From NCBI GenBank assembly GCA_030015575.1, contig JASDDO010000001.1, positions 138,403,988 through 138,467,987 of the forward strand: 64,000 nucleotides of DNA, written 5' to 3'. The notes under the pieces are model-generated. The model had not been told where the DNA came from. It saw only the letters and a program-made list of their open reading frames with translations, and made no database searches. Source of the stretch: Agapanthus africanus. Its lineage: Eukaryota > Streptophyta > Magnoliopsida > Asparagales > Amaryllidaceae. A program made the position numbers and the translations under genes. This document shows, piece by piece, positions 45,550 through 59,299 of this stretch (its first letter is position 1; every line of letters begins with the position of its first letter).

Positions 45550-47728
45550 CTCATCATCGGTAATTGCCATGCCACGTACATATTAGAAACCGTTACTTCA
45601 TCGTATAACCAAATAACTTGTAACTTATTAGTATTTCTTAATACTTATTACCTCACATGCTAGTTTAGATATTGCATTAATTACTTAGTTAGATACCACA
45701 TTTATATATGCATTCTGGTAATGCACTGTAGATTGGCTCTGTGTTGATGTTCATTGTTTCAATATTGGCTTATCTTTATGAGATTTCGGTTTTTCATGAG
45801 ATTTTTGGATTTGGGAAACTGCATGTGAACCTTGAAAACTTATGATCGTTTTAAAAGAAAAATGCGGTTTTTCTTGATATGATGTGTGGCGTCCGCCATG
45901 AGTTTTCTCGGCTATGAGCTATATATATACCCGATTCGAGAACAGATGAGGCACCATCTGCGGGTACATGGTGGAACCGGTGCGGTACCTCAGGATAAGA
46001 AGATAGTATAGAGAGATGTTGAGCCTGGCAGAGGAGCACTACCGACCGGTGATAGTTTGGCTCAGCGGATATCCGGAGGATACCGATCAGAGTCGTGAGA
46101 TCGGAAGGGTATGAGGGTCGGTCCGATAAGACGGCGCCCGAAATATGAGGACTTATGTGTCGCTGCTGGAAACAGTTTTATGATGTTTTCGAGTGTCGAT
46201 ACTGGGCACTTAGGTTTTTATGATGATTTGGTGTGTCGTTGATGGACACACGTTGGATGATACACTTACACACACACACACATATGTGACACAGATGACA
46301 TGGTACCCCATTGTGACATGGATATGATTACATTAGTGTTGTTATACTATGTTTACACTATCACCCTTGTTATCACATCGTCGTTATTATATTATTATTA
46401 TGCTGCTGTATGACCTAGGAGATTGTTATACATTCGATTTCTATCCGGTGATATCTCCAACTCATCCCCGTTGTGCCACAGTTTTCTTGCAGGTTTGACC
46501 GTACAGGTTCAGTAGCGGCTTGCTGGCACATCGCTTTTCTTCTAGGTGACTTGCTTTGGTAGGTGGGGTACACTTGCATCGTGACCACCATTTGTACTTG
46601 TATATTTATTCAATTGTATCTAGTTAAAAGCTCTATCAACCAGACTATGTATATTCGGTAGACTTAGATACCACAGTTTGTATATTCTTTCGGGCCTAGA
46701 GTTACAGATATGTATTTATTCTTTATTCTGGTTTCTTTACTTTCTTTTCTGTGTTTTGATCTTCGTCTTTGGCACCGTATGTCTTTATTTGTGTGGTTGT
46801 GATTCCGCCTAATGGCAAAGAGCTAACTCCCGCTTGGGGATGCCTTTTATTATTGCTTGTATTGTTTTCGGGTTAAAATTTACAAAGGAAGTGCTGCCCA
46901 AATTTCAAATGACGAAAATGTTTTCAACTATAGTAAGTAATCCACTTATGTTTTCATATAATATTATTTATGCATTTAAAGAAAGAACCTGATTTCAATA
47001 AATCTTTATTTCAAAACTTCATCGCCACTATTTTCTCTAAAAAGTTTAGATTTCTGGGCTTTTGGCTTATTTGGATTAGGTAGGGTCCTATACACTTCAC
47101 GTGATTCAAGTGCCAGTTATGTGCCACTACCGGGTCATGATATCTAAGGATTTTGATTTCTACCTCACTAAAACTTGAAGGAAACCCTAACCATGTAAGC
47201 TCCAAGACTTTCAAGAGAGACTAAACTATGATTAAGTTAGGGTTTAGTGATGTTTTGTGGTGATTAAAGTTTGGAGGAAATTTTTTTCCAAGAGAGGAGA
47301 TGGGTGGGAAAAAGAAGAAGAAGAGAGAAAGAAAAGAGGAGATAGAGGAGAGGAATGAAGGGGAGATCAGGGATGGCTCATGAGAGCCATGCCCATCTCT
47401 TCTCTCTTCATTAAATGCACATCACCTTCATGTCTCCTTCATCATTTCCTTTCTTTTCTTTTTTTCTAAAATAAATACCCTTTAATTACTTAAAATATTT
47501 TAAGAAACAAAATAAATATATCTAATTTGCCAAAAACATGTTTTAACTTAATTTAATATATTGCTAAAACTATATTAGCATAACATGTGTGTGCATAAAT
47601 ATAACAAGTACATAAATAAATAAATAATAATTAATTAAATAAGAATACTAACTAAGATTTATCAAAAACTCATGTTATATCGCTTAATTAATATATAATT
47701 AACTTTAATTGCGTTTTAGGGCATTACA
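45550..47728 (-). repeat. Probable minus-strand gypsy LTR plus unclassified sequence
   Basis: At 47719-47728 the plus strand reads GGGCATTACA, the reverse of a gypsy LTR start TGTAATGCCC. Minus-strand reading from there gives a GA/CT-rich tract (47281-47390), then AAACCCTAA-type sequence and a TAGTGAGGTAGAAAT splice-donor-like block, typical of a gypsy LTR/leader. The left end is not visible; 45550-46800 is not classified. A (CA)n run lies at about 46268-46283. No gene seen. Confidence 0.4.
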
Positions 47729-48610
47729 AGTCCCTTGGACCTGAGATCGCCATAGTGTCTCATTTGTGTTGCCACTATACTTAGACTCTATCTTACTATG
47801 GCTCAAAAGAGTCGTGCAAACAGGATTTTGTTAGGTATAGTCCCGAAACACGTAGATGCAATGAACGGTCGATGGGATTCATCTCTCCCAGTATAGAGAG
47901 TTGATGTCGCACTGTGCAGAACATGACCACAACCACAAGTCGGTGACCACCGCAGTGCAGATAAACTGATAAGTGTTATTAGTTGCATCTTTGGTTGGTT
48001 ATGAGTCCTCTGTCATATGACTTATTGAATTATTGGGATCTGACAGATTCCAAACTCTAGACCCGATATATGATACTCGTAGACAAAGAGACCGGACTGT
48101 ACGGTGATTGTCATCTTATAGACTTTATAGTTCTAGATGAGTTTGCTCGTCGACCTATTTTTATCTTGCTCATACTTGGGTAGCTGTTACGTACAGTTAA
48201 TACCACTGACGTACTTGTAGGTTACCCCGTAAGGGGATTGGATCCAAAAGGATTTCGGATTCAATCGGATTTGATCCTATATAAGCTACTGCTAGCGTAT
48301 TGACAGCTCTTTAGAGCCTCGCAATGAACATGCCAGCCCGGGCAAAATGTTGATGTGACGTGTGTATTGAATACGCACGGGAGTTCGATTAAATGTATGA
48401 TTTAATCGAATGTCCGAAAATTACTAGCTGGTATAAAAGCCGGAATATTAATTCAAGTGTTGACTTAATGACCATATTTGAAATGGTTTCTAGTATTGTG
48501 TATTTGGATACACACACACTCTTTATATATATGTATTAGTATGTGATACTGATATATTATTGCGTATGAGATAATTAATATGGAAATATATTTGATACAT
48601 GTTTTCTTCT

Positions 48611-48648
<38 letters not shown>

Positions 48649-49250
48649 AAGAGAGAAGAATTCTGTTAAAATTAAATATAAAGAGAAATGAAATGAAATG
48701 AAAAGAAGAGTTGACATCTTCTTACTTCTTTCATCTTCTTTTCTTTGTTTTATTCATTCTTCTATTCTGTTCTTCTCTTTTCTTTATTTGTTAATTCCTT
48801 TAACATAATTTTCCATGGCTCATCTTCTTCATCTTCTTCCTCTCTCTACAAAAATAGCGAAGGTATGAAATGATGTTAGAATTCAAAAGACTGTTTTTCT
48901 TGATCACATCGCCTCACACATTAATCTTGCCAGTTCAATGTATGATCTTTTTTACTTGAGAAGTGAAGATAGAGTTTTGGGTTTGGGACTTTCACGCGGA
49001 TCATCTACGGCAAGGCGGTCAACGTTCATGACTTTCCGGGAGCTCTCTAGGTCTAGCCAGAGTTCAAGTTCTCCATTGGAACATATGAAAATGTTACAAA
49101 GGTTGTAACACTTCTCTTTAGTTTATGGTTTGTTGCAATTACTAAGTAAATGAATGATCTTGTTGTTGTTTTTAGTGCTAAGTCTTATAAAATTTTGATT
49201 TTACATTCCACCGCGGTCCGCAAACGTTGCGATCCTAGCACCGAAATCTA
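47729..49250 (+). repeat. Truncated 5' LTR of element E
   Basis: Begins abruptly inside the LTR at CTTGGACCTGAGATCGCCATAG, homologous to the reverse complement of mid-LTR sequence in the other copies (GTCGTGCAAACAGG, GGATTCATCTCTCCC). The first part of the LTR is missing next to the gypsy LTR end at 47728. A (TA)n run lies at 48614-48646. The right end near 49250 is imprecise. Confidence 0.6.
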
Positions 49251-49253
49251 TCA

Positions 49254-49266
49254 TGGAATCAAAGCC
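49254..49266 (+). other. Degraded primer binding site of element E
   Basis: TGGAATCAAAGCC differs at two positions from TGGTATCAGAGCC and lies between the LTR-like and leader-like sequence, as expected. Confidence 0.6.
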
Positions 49267-49291
49267 GGTCATTTACTTCTAATTACATTTC

Positions 49292-49477
49292 GTTGTTGAT
49301 GATCAATTAAAACTTCACATATCCTTTTGCTTGCAACTTTTTCTTCCCTACTGATTTTCTATGTGGCTGCCACTTATGCAAGAAGTTGTTGATGATCAAT
49401 TAAAACTTCACATATCCTTTTGCTTGCAACTTTTTCTTCCCTACTGATTTTCTATGTGGCTGCCACTTATGCAAGAA
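49292..49477. repeat. Perfect 93-bp tandem duplication
   Basis: 49292-49384 and 49385-49477 are identical by eye, beginning GTTGTTGATGATCAATT. Its perfection in an otherwise decayed element indicates a recent local duplication or an assembly artefact. Confidence 0.92.
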
Positions 49478-51332
49478 GTGCAAGCATATGCTCTAAAATA
49501 TTTATTAATGTTACTTTTAAACCATAACAACACTAATTAATTTTCCCAATCACTTTCAAAAAAAATTCCAAACCTGCTCAATCTGAGCCTTTTTATGGCC
49601 GGGCACTATTGTAGTGGTGGGAAATTTTAATTGGTTGTTTAATTGTTTTTTCATACAACTTTGTTGAAACTTGGACATTAATTAATATTTTAATTTGCAT
49701 GGAGCATGTTTAGTTTTAATTGGATACTCGACAAGCTTTATGCTTTTGATTAAATTGTTTAATCAAATTATTTTTGATCACCGGCTTTACAAACTAGTTA
49801 AATTAAATTGTTTAAATTAATTAGTTTGCTCGCATATGGTGATATGTGGAGTTTAACATCGCCGAATTGATGTGATCAATTCGACGGGGTTACACAAGTG
49901 AGTCTGATATATTATATTGTTGGAATATATTGGATTGTCGCGAAATGAATAGTCCCGTGTGGAATTGTAATGTGATGTGTTTCATATTCTTTTCATGTCA
50001 AGCCTATGTATATTTATATGTTCGGGACGAGCTCCAAAATGCGACCACTGTTTCCGCTGTTTGTATAATTTTTTTCGGGGCATAGCGGATCACATGTGGC
50101 CATAGTCACCACTTGATATATTATTATTTGTCGGCACACGATCAGGGTGCGATCGTTGTCGTCGTTGTATTTATACAGGTTTAGAATTACCCTGCGGAGA
50201 AGTGCAAGGACGGCCGGCTACTAGATCACAGCGGGTGGCCATCTCAAAGAGTTGAGATCAGGTCACTCGAGTCTAGAATTGGCAGGTTGCTTACTGCGTT
50301 TGTAAGGAGTATAGAATAGACCCGCGGAGTAGTGCTCAAGTCATTGGATTCATGAAAGTGTTGGGTGGCCCCCTCATGATGATGATTTTGGATTGCCTCA
50401 TTTCTTGGGTTGCCTGGTAATTTTCCGCACTCGTAGGGGTCTGCTTTTGGCTGCGCACGGGCTATTCACGCGATCAAGAAATATCACATTTCGTTTGATG
50501 GCTCGAACGAAACGCGGAATTTCTAGATAATCCGATCATTCCATCTCTGTTTTTTCATTACTTACTTGTGATGTGATTATATGCCTATGATAATATTTAT
50601 CGCTTGTCTGTAATGTTGAATATCTGCCTACGATGATATATATAGTGATATATATGATGTATATATATGATATATAAATAAATGATATATACGTTTTGCA
50701 CCCGCGCTAGCTCTGCCCCCACCCTGTCGTAAGTTAAGTAACCTTACGGTGAAAATCCGGGGCCCCGTGGCGAATGCAGATGGCGTATATGTGTATTCTA
50801 TATTCTTTTCTTGCTTTTCTGTGAATACATGAGAATATGTTAGATAATATGATTATCTATTTGATGGGATTGTATTTATTCAGATTAATGCAAAAACAAT
50901 AAATCTAAAACACATTGTAGAAACCGAATATTAGATATTGGTGTTACGGTCGATTCTTATGCTTTGCATCGAGATATTCGATTAGGAATATCTTACATCT
51001 CATTCGACGAGAAAAGAGCCTAGATCCCTTTACAGGGAGTGATCTCTTTGGCAAAAAATTATGTTACTATAAGTTTGCAAATTGAATAGCCGTATTTTAT
51101 TGCTTTGTATAGAGGTATTCAGTTAGAAATATCCAGCACCTCATTCGAAGAGGTAAGAGCCCTGATCTATTTATGGAGAATCTGCACTTAAGAAATAGTC
51201 TACGTAATTATAAATATGCAAAAACACTCGGTTCCTACGGTGAGATCAAGTTCATTACGTTAAAGGTTTTCTTCAAAACCAGTTGTAGCCTTCTGTCATT
51301 TCAGGAAGTAGAGTACTTAGTATCTGCGTTTG

Positions 51333-51521
51333 TTGACCTTCGTCAAGACGTAGTGTACAGTAGCTAAGTGATGTCTTACTGCTAGCATGTGATGCGTTTA
51401 GCCGGGACAGTCACACGGTTTTGTTGGCCTTCGTCAAGGTCCTGTGCAGGTTGGTTCGAGTTAATCACGAAATGACGGGTAGAACTTGACTAGCAGCTTA
51501 TGGTCTGTTGGCCTTCGTCAG
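51333..51521 (+). repeat. Leader hairpin motif of element E, copies 1-3, loop triplet TTC
   Basis: TTGACCTTCGTCAA (51333-51346), TTGGCCTTCGTCAA (51426-51439), TTGGCCTTCGTCAG (51508-51521). A fourth copy lies beyond element D at 61713-61726. Confidence 0.72.
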
Positions 51522-51598
51522 GGTCATAGGTTGTTAGGGGTAAAAACCGATATCAGGAGTTTCAAGTGGTGAAACTTGCAATGAGATTACATACTTTC

Positions 51599-53765
51599 TG
51601 TTGGGATCCTTAGCACCCTCACGGTGTTTACTAGGGCATCGAACATGTCATTTCAAAATTTTCTAGAGAGCTAAAGAACCCGAACGAGGATCAAAGTAGA
51701 GACTTAGGGTTTTCTAGATTGTAAACTCTTTATAAACTAAAGGGAAGAAGGGACACAACCTTTGTAGACCGGTCCTTCATTTCAAATGCTCCGTGTAGTA
51801 GTCCCTTCGCTCCAAGCAGTGAACTCCTTGGACTCTATAAAGGCTCCACGAGATGTACGGAACAAGCTTGCTCAATGTCTTCGAGACCGAAGATAATCTA
51901 CGTCGAGAAGACTCGAGCCTATGCTATCTCTTCACTAATGGTGAAATTAGTGAAGCAAACAACCTAAACTAAATGGCAAGTAGTAGAGGATGATGAAGTA
52001 GGAAGTGGGCTCACTTTAGTTTTATTTTTCTCACATTATTTTCTCACTTGGAGAAAAGCTAGCAAGGTTTTTCAATGAAGAAGAAGATGAAAAGAAAATC
52101 AAGAGAGAATGAACTCATGAGGTGAGAATGTGAATCATGGGTGAGTTAGTGTCATACACTAACTCATGTAGAGATTAAACCATGGCTAACAATAATGTTT
52201 AGGTTAATAAATATCTTTAAGTAAAACAAAAAGAGTGGAATTAGTCAAAGATGCTACAAGCTTCTTCAAGCTTCCAAGCATGTGACTAATTAACACTAAT
52301 TTTGATTTACTTAAATAAATATAAACCCTCACATTATTATTAGTATGATGTAAGTCTCATACATCCATGTATCATGTGGCATCAAGCATGACACAATAAA
52401 ATGTATACTAATATATATCACATACATACTAATGCACACATGTGAGAAAAAGAAATGTTTAAGTGAGCTAATATTAGTTAATGTAATCTAGTATATCAAA
52501 TATACAATTATACATTAAATTATTAAATCAACACTTGATTTAATAATCCGGCTATATTACATATAACCGACTAATATCAAATGCAACGACTTATCGAATT
52601 AACACTTGATCCGATAACCCGACTATATCATATATAACCGACCGATGTCACAAATCGCGAGAATAGAATACGGTATCACATATGCGCATTAATCTCGGTC
52701 CTGCGCATATCACATTTATGCTCCTACTCCATTTAGCATGAACCAGGAAAGCTCTGTGTAGGACTCTAAAGACTCGTCAATACCCTGGCAGTAGGTGATG
52801 ATTATATCAAACACCCATAACCCGCAAGCGGTCTGCTAAACGTAAAGGCCACCTGGGTATTGAGCGATCAGAAGATCAACATGCAAGCATGCTCATACTC
52901 CTGCGAATCCAAACAGTAACACTACCGTACAGTCCGGTCTTTTCGTTTGATATGTCGCATATCACAGCCTGGGGGTGGTATAACATCAGACCTCAATAGC
53001 CTGATAAGTCATGCTGATACAAGGTCCATAACGGTTCGAGAAACTACTGATAACACTTACCAGTAAATCTCAGCAATCCTGGCTAGGGATTTTCTGTTAT
53101 GGCCAATCGAGTATAGCACAACATCAACTCCCAATACCAGGAGAGACGAAACCCCTCCTATCGCTTATTGCCTCCATGTGACTCGGGACTGTACCCAAAA
53201 ACCACCTTTTTGCACGATCTCTTGACCGTGGTATGGTGGAAATCAAAGCACAGTAGGAATCATACAAACTAACCTATACTAGTGTCACCAGAGAACTGCT
53301 ATCCGACGATAGGTATAATACCATCTAGGAGTTCTCGGCGAGTCCGTTCAGTGTACCCAGTCTCCACTGAGCACCCATGTACCTTCTCTGATGTCAAACA
53401 CTAATGGATATGGGATCATCCATCACACATCATATGGGTCAAGAAGCGTATACACTAGTCTACTCTGGAGTATCGATGCCCTGTCTTGATACTCCCATGA
53501 CTAGGAACATTTGAAAGATGTACTTATCGACTACCCTGTCCCCACTAGTATGATCTGCATCATAGTCCTAGTAGTCAAGTACTCATCCTAAGGGCTTTAT
53601 CAACATGTAATAGAGAGACAATAAGTGTACATGTTAAGATAAAGAGCAACCGGATAGCATACTATCATATTGAGAAAGAAAGTCATCTCTATATATGTCC
53701 AAGCATCCACTACATATATACATGCATGTACAGTAATGGCCTCTGGGGCATACATATAACTAACA
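51599..53765 (-). repeat. 3' LTR of element D
   Basis: 2167 bp, TGTTGGGATCC...CTAACA. It has a 29-bp deletion near 53270 relative to the 5' LTR (segment with GACTCTATGACAATCTCGGG at about 61164), which explains the length difference. Conserved fold at 53291-53336. Confidence 0.9.
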
Positions 53766-53778
53766 ATCTCCCACTTGC
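53766..53778 (-). other. Polypurine tract of element D
   Basis: The minus strand reads GCAAGTGGGAGAT, the consensus form, directly before the 3' LTR. Confidence 0.85.
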
Positions 53779-56759
53779 ACTAAGGCCATCTGTTGTAGTA
53801 TCCAATACCCAACAATATAGCAGTGGTTGTAGTATCCCATACTCAACCATTCCGTAGAAGTCCCTTTAGGGGTAAGGCCTTTTTGAGTGGATCCGCTGTG
53901 TCATCCTTCAGGTCTACTCTCCTTACCTCGATCCCTTGGAGATCAGCTATCTTCCTGATCAAGTGATACTTGCCTCAGAATTTGTCTGGAGCGCTGATGG
54001 GACGGGCGTTCCTAAGTCAAAACCACAACTCCATTGTTGTCATAATAACACTTATTGGACGTTCAATGATAGGAACCTTGTTCATCTCATGAACAAGAAA
54101 TGCCCAGACAACCACTTTGGCAGCATCATTGGTAGCAATGTATTCAGCTTTATCGTCTAGTATGTCACAATATCTAGCTTAGAACTCTTCCAACATACCG
54201 TCCATGCACTGAGGGTAAAGGCAATGTTTTTGACTGAATTTTAGTCGTCCTTATCACTCTGGAATCTCGAACCATGAACTTTCTTTTAGTGCTTCTCAAG
54301 TACTTAAGAATGTTCTCCACAGCTGTCCAGTGATTCTCCCAAGATCCGATTGATTCCTGATCACTACACCTAGCGAGTCATCTACATCTGGTCTGGTACA
54401 TAACATCACATACTCTGATAGAGCCTACTGCCGAAGCATAGGATATCCCTTATACACGAGCTCTCTCCAAATCAGCCTTGGAAGACTTCTTTTTGGAGAG
54501 AGTGATCTTGAGTAAGTGGACGAACCACTACATTTAGAATCGTCTATACTAAACCCTTTTAATATGGTGTTAATGTACCTAGATTTGGGACACTCCCAAC
54601 ATCCACTTAGATCTATCACCATAAATCATTATCCACAAGATATAGCAGGTATCATCCAAATCTTCTATTGAGAATCCTCGTGATAAGAGGAGCTTGACCG
54701 AGTGTAGCATAGGAAACCATTTACTATCAAGAGTATGTCATCTACGTACAATACAAAAAAGACAGCCTTACTCTCTATCACCTTCTTTTATGTACAAAGT
54801 TCATATACTATTTTGATGAAGTCAAACTCTTTGACTGTCACATCAAAACAGATGTTCCAACTCTGCGATACTTGCATTGATCCTAATGGACTTAAGCATA
54901 GATTCGAAAGTCTCAACTTTTCCATTTACACCAAGAATCTTCTCAAGATCCATTTGCTCCCAATGGGTTTTACCCTTTCAGGTGCAACATGCAAAGTCAT
55001 ACTTTGTTGGTGTACATAGATTCCGTCTTTGATCGCATAGCATCCAGCCTTTTCACAGAGCCCCTACTCGTGATGGCATGCCTGAACCTGGTTAGGCCAT
55101 CACCAATCATGATGCAATCCTTGCTCCCACTGTCACCGAGAAGACCGTAGTATCTCTCAAGTGGATGAGGAACTCTACCAGATTCGCGGAGAGACTGAGG
55201 TTCGTTGAAGACTATTTAATCCTTTGGTTTCACCAAATCATCAGCTGTTAGTTTGTCTAGCTGGAACTCCTTCCAGTTCTACCTCATGACCATAAATTTC
55301 TTCACAAGAAATTCCTTTTCTAAAAAGGTGGCATGCTGAGAAACAAAACACCTTTTGCTCCTCAGAGTGGTAGAAGATATTCCCTTGCGAATGTTCGGGA
55401 TATCCTAACAAACTTATACAGAACTGACCTTGCCTCGAGCTTGTCCGGATTCTGCCTTTCAACATAGGCCGGACAACCCCATATCTTAACTCGTTTAAGA
55501 CACGGTCTCTTCGCATTCCATATCTTATATGTAGTGCTAGGCCCTGAGTTGGACGGAACCACATTCAATAGGTATGCAGCTTCTCAAGTACATAACACCA
55601 AAAGGAAACAGGTAACTTAGCAGTACTCATCTTTGAGCACGCCATATCTCATAGGGTGCGATACCTCCGCCCCGATACACGGTTTGTGCTGTGGTGTATA
55701 CGAAGGAGTAAGCTGAGAGAGAATCATATTCTTCTTTAAATAATCCAGGAGCTCCATGCACAAGTATTCTCCTCCTTGATCACATCATAGGACTATAATA
55801 CTTCAACCCGTCTGGTTCTTAACTTCAAGCTTATATTTCTTGAATTTCTCAAAAGTTTCAGACTCGTGTTTCAACAGGAACATATGTCCGAATCTTGAGA
55901 GATAGTCTATGAATGTAATGAAGTACCAAGAACCAACCTTGGCATTTGTAGATATAGTACCATATACATCATCATGTATCCATCCCAAGAGTTCAGCAAC
56001 TCTATCTCTGTTTCAAGTAAACGGAGTATTGGTCATTCAACTTTTGAGACAAGACTCGCAAGTATCATAAGATGGAAATTCGAACAGATTCTCATATTCA
56101 TCCTTATGTAACTTAGCTGGTCGTGTCGCATTGATATGACCTAGTCTACAATGTCTCAAGAAGGATTTGTTCATTTCTGAACTATTCCTCTTGTGTGTGT
56201 TCTATATATTTTGAACTGTAGTTTGATTTAGAACGTATATGCTATTATATAACGCGCCTGACCGAATCAACTCTATATTCAGGAAAATGTTCACAACATT
56301 ATCCTTCAATACAGAATTATATCTTTCTTTAACTCGTAAAGAACATGATGTAATGTTGTATATCAAGTTCGGTATGTAATAACATTCGTTCAGAATCAAT
56401 ATATCTAATACAAGGTGATATCTGCCAACCAACTTGGCTACAACAATTGTACCATTCTCTAACACTTATAGACATATTACCCATTCTCAATTCTCTACCT
56501 TTCTGTAGCCCATGTAACTCTTACATATGTGGGATCCTGATCCGGTATCTCATACCTAGGACGTAGAGGATACTAAGAAACAGTTCTCGGTAATGAACAT
56601 ACTCGAAGAAGATGCATCAACATGCAATTTTTTCGATTGGGTGGCATAGGAATCCGGATATTCCCCTATTTCCTACTCGGGCTTATAACAATTATAAGAT
56701 TGAGCGAAACCAACGTTCCCTAGCTCAGTATAATAAGCAGGTTCGGTCAATGCATCCAT
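53779..56759 (-). pseudogene. Copia pol remnant of element D (gag-less)
   Basis: Start MDALTEP at 56759 and protease DTGSGS near 56535, about 225 bases apart, so gag is absent. Pre-integrase/protease C-terminal part 56202-56465 (VLNQTT at its end); integrase core 55803-55988 (HDDVYG, FITFIDYLSRFG, KNQTG); integrase C-terminal 55241-55568 (KIWGCPAYVE, LEARSVL); RT with YVDD at 54737-54748; RNase H about 53850-54300. Many frameshifts and stops; no ORF above about 110 codons. Confidence 0.8.
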
Positions 56760-57235
56760 ATTATTATCTTGATTAAGGAGTGACATGGTCGCTACCAGGA
56801 GAGAGAGAGAAGAAACACTCTGCGTGCGCTCTTGCAAGATTAGATTGGTTATTATTTTATCTAATCATGATGGCTCCCACTGTTTTAGTCAAATCTTCCT
56901 TCAAACCCTAAAAGGTAAGACTAACCGGGATTAATTACACCGTACAAGTTCGCCAATCTTTCATCTAGGCCAGTGTCGGTATTTTGAGGGAGGTTCCCGT
57001 ACTTTCGCACGGACCTAATTAAAATAAACCTCATTTTCCCAGGGGCGTAACCCCGTTAACACCTTTCTAGACACCTACTTGATCGGCTAATTGTAATGTG
57101 TAAAACTCTCCCACGAGTAACTCTTATTCGTAGTGGGTATCAGGATCCAACTATCTCATAGAAGGTATGCAATCTCATTGCAAATTTCAACACTTGAAAT
57201 TCCCGATAATATTTAACCCCAAATGACTTATAACC

Positions 57236-57422
57236 TTAACTATGGTCAACAAATCATAAGCACTAGTCAAGTCCTACTCGTCATTTCCTCATTAATTAGA
57301 CCCACCCACATGACCCTTAACTATGGTCAACAAAATCATATGACTGTCCTAATTAATCGCATCATATGTAGTATAGGAAGCCATCACTTAACTACCGCAC
57401 ACTACGCCTTAACTATGGTCAA
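57236..57422 (-). repeat. Leader hairpin motif, three copies, loop triplet ATA
   Basis: Plus strand TTAACTATGGTCAA at 57236-57249, 57317-57330 and 57409-57422. Both stem sides differ from the other elements, yet the pairing TTGAC/GTTAA is kept in RNA through A-U and G-U pairs. Confidence 0.75.
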
Positions 57423-57573
57423 CAAACGTAGCACGAATACTAAGTACTCTACTTCCTAAAATGACGGAGGGTTACGACAGGTTTTTAAGAAAACCTTTTG
57501 CGTAATGAACTTGATATCGTTATAGAATCGAGTGATTTTGAAAAGGAGTGTTTTTGAGGCTTTTACTAGTTTC

Positions 57574-57815
57574 GCTAAAGAGGTCACTTCCGGCGAAGGG
57601 ATCTCGGCTCTTTCCTTATCAAATAAGGTGCAGGATATTTCACAAATACCACTATGCAAAGCAAAAACTATAGAAGCAATCAAAAGACAAACCGAGTGGG
57701 TTGTAGCATCTGCTAGTTTTGCTAAAGAGGTCACTCCCGGTGAAGGGATCTCGGCTCTTTCCTTATCGAATAAGGTGCTAGATATTCTACAAGGAATACC
57801 GCTATACAAAGTAAG
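57574..57815 (-). repeat. 147-bp tandem module in the leader of element D
   Basis: GCTAAAGAGGTCACT at 57574 and 57721, each followed by GGGATCTCGGCTCTTTCCTT. Homologous to the module at 3162-3480. Confidence 0.75.
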
Positions 57816-59238
57816 AACTAGAGCTACCAGTTTTTAAACAAGTTTCTACAACATTTTTAGGTTTCTTTTATTTTCATTAATCTCATTAATGAATTCCCAT
57901 CAATTATGCTTCCTAAGTATCACAGAAGAAACGAAAGCAACAATATTAATTATATCTCATATATATAATATATAGGCATTCTTCTCAGAACATATCAAGT
58001 GATCACATCACAGAATATCAGCAGCAGAAGAATCACATATGAAATATTGGATATAATAGGAATTCCGTGTTTTATTTAAGCCAGTAAAAACGTGGATTCC
58101 ACGGTCGTGATGAATAGCCAAACCCATATCCCTAGACCCCTATGAGAACGGCAAGCAACCCTACCAATTCTAGAGTTAGGAGACCCGGTCTCGATTCCTC
58201 GAGATGGTCTTCCACTGGACCCTAGAACCCGGTTACTTGTGCTCCCCACCTTTGGTCTATCCTAATGCGGAAAAGTAAATAATATACATCAAATGTGACA
58301 TCATCCTTAATCCGTAAGTGCCCCAATAAAAGAATATTACATACAATTAATTTTACATGAATGAAAATAAAAAACTCTCATCTCACATAAAAAACCCCGG
58401 CTGTTCAAACACGACGATCCAATATAACATATCACAGCAACACATAACATCACATGTCATCAACGTAAGTAAATATGGGTATCCTAATTGTCGTTGACAT
58501 ATACCAACGAAACCGGCGATACGCCACATATTACACTTACGGTCGCAGAAAAGAAAGTGAAAAACTATAACAATTGGAATCCGAAACCACCTTAGAAATC
58601 ATAAACCAAATGTATCACATACTTTAGATTTCATGCCTAACCATTTGAATTCCTTAGACATCACATGCATAATAATTATAAACCCCGCATTTTAGTCTCG
58701 ATATTGAAAACACTTTCCAATAACATGTCGGATAATTCAACAAGATTCCCGATAACCTGATCGAATGCTCGTCGGAAATTTTAGTAGACAGCCGCACCCC
58801 CCGATGCCGTCGACGAAGTACACTAAGGCGGAACACTGCGGCCTCGAGCACCCGAACGGATGCTTTTGGCGACGAGGTTCTCCTACAGTCACTTGGTCGG
58901 GGCTATGGGGCACGGCTATCTAGTAAGATTACCCGGCGAATATCCTCTCACACTACGTAATTGCGACGGACATTTGATCACATCAAAATCCTATGGCAAC
59001 CGATCAAATGAGACTAACTTGCTAGATTTATAAAATTCAAACTAGTTATCACATAACTAATTGTGAATTCCAAATATTGTATCACAATCACATAAAGCTA
59101 GGAGACATTAAATATTTCGATCGAGTCAACGAATTCCCAAAATTCCCAGAGAGATCAACACTTAAGCAAAATTAAAATGCCCAGAAGCATGCCCCAGTAT
59201 CTACGGACCAACAGCTGAAGGGCCCGACCCAAGCCTCT

Positions 59239-59299
59239 TAAGTGGTGCCGCGGATCCGCCGCCATAACCATGTTTTAGCCATGGATCCGCGGTCACTTA
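59239..59299. repeat. GC-rich inverted repeat in the leader of element D
   Basis: TAAGTG...CCGCGGATCC (59239-59257) faces GGATCCGCGG...CACTTA (59283-59299), a long near-perfect inverted repeat with a loop of about 25 bases. Confidence 0.8.

Larger units (their letters stand above)
49267..51598 (+). other. Leader of element E, left part
   Basis: Noncoding. In order: the 93-bp duplication, AT-rich sequence, the leader block TTTTGCACCCGCGCTAG with CTGCCCCCACCCTGTCG (50697-50735), two diverged leader modules (units near 50961 and 51102, period 141) and three hairpin motifs (51333-51521). Interrupted by element D at 51598. Confidence 0.7.

Noticed and set aside
57456-57837. ORFs of 117 and 101 codons with internally repeated protein sequence
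   Set aside because: The protein repeat is a translation of the 147-bp noncoding leader module.
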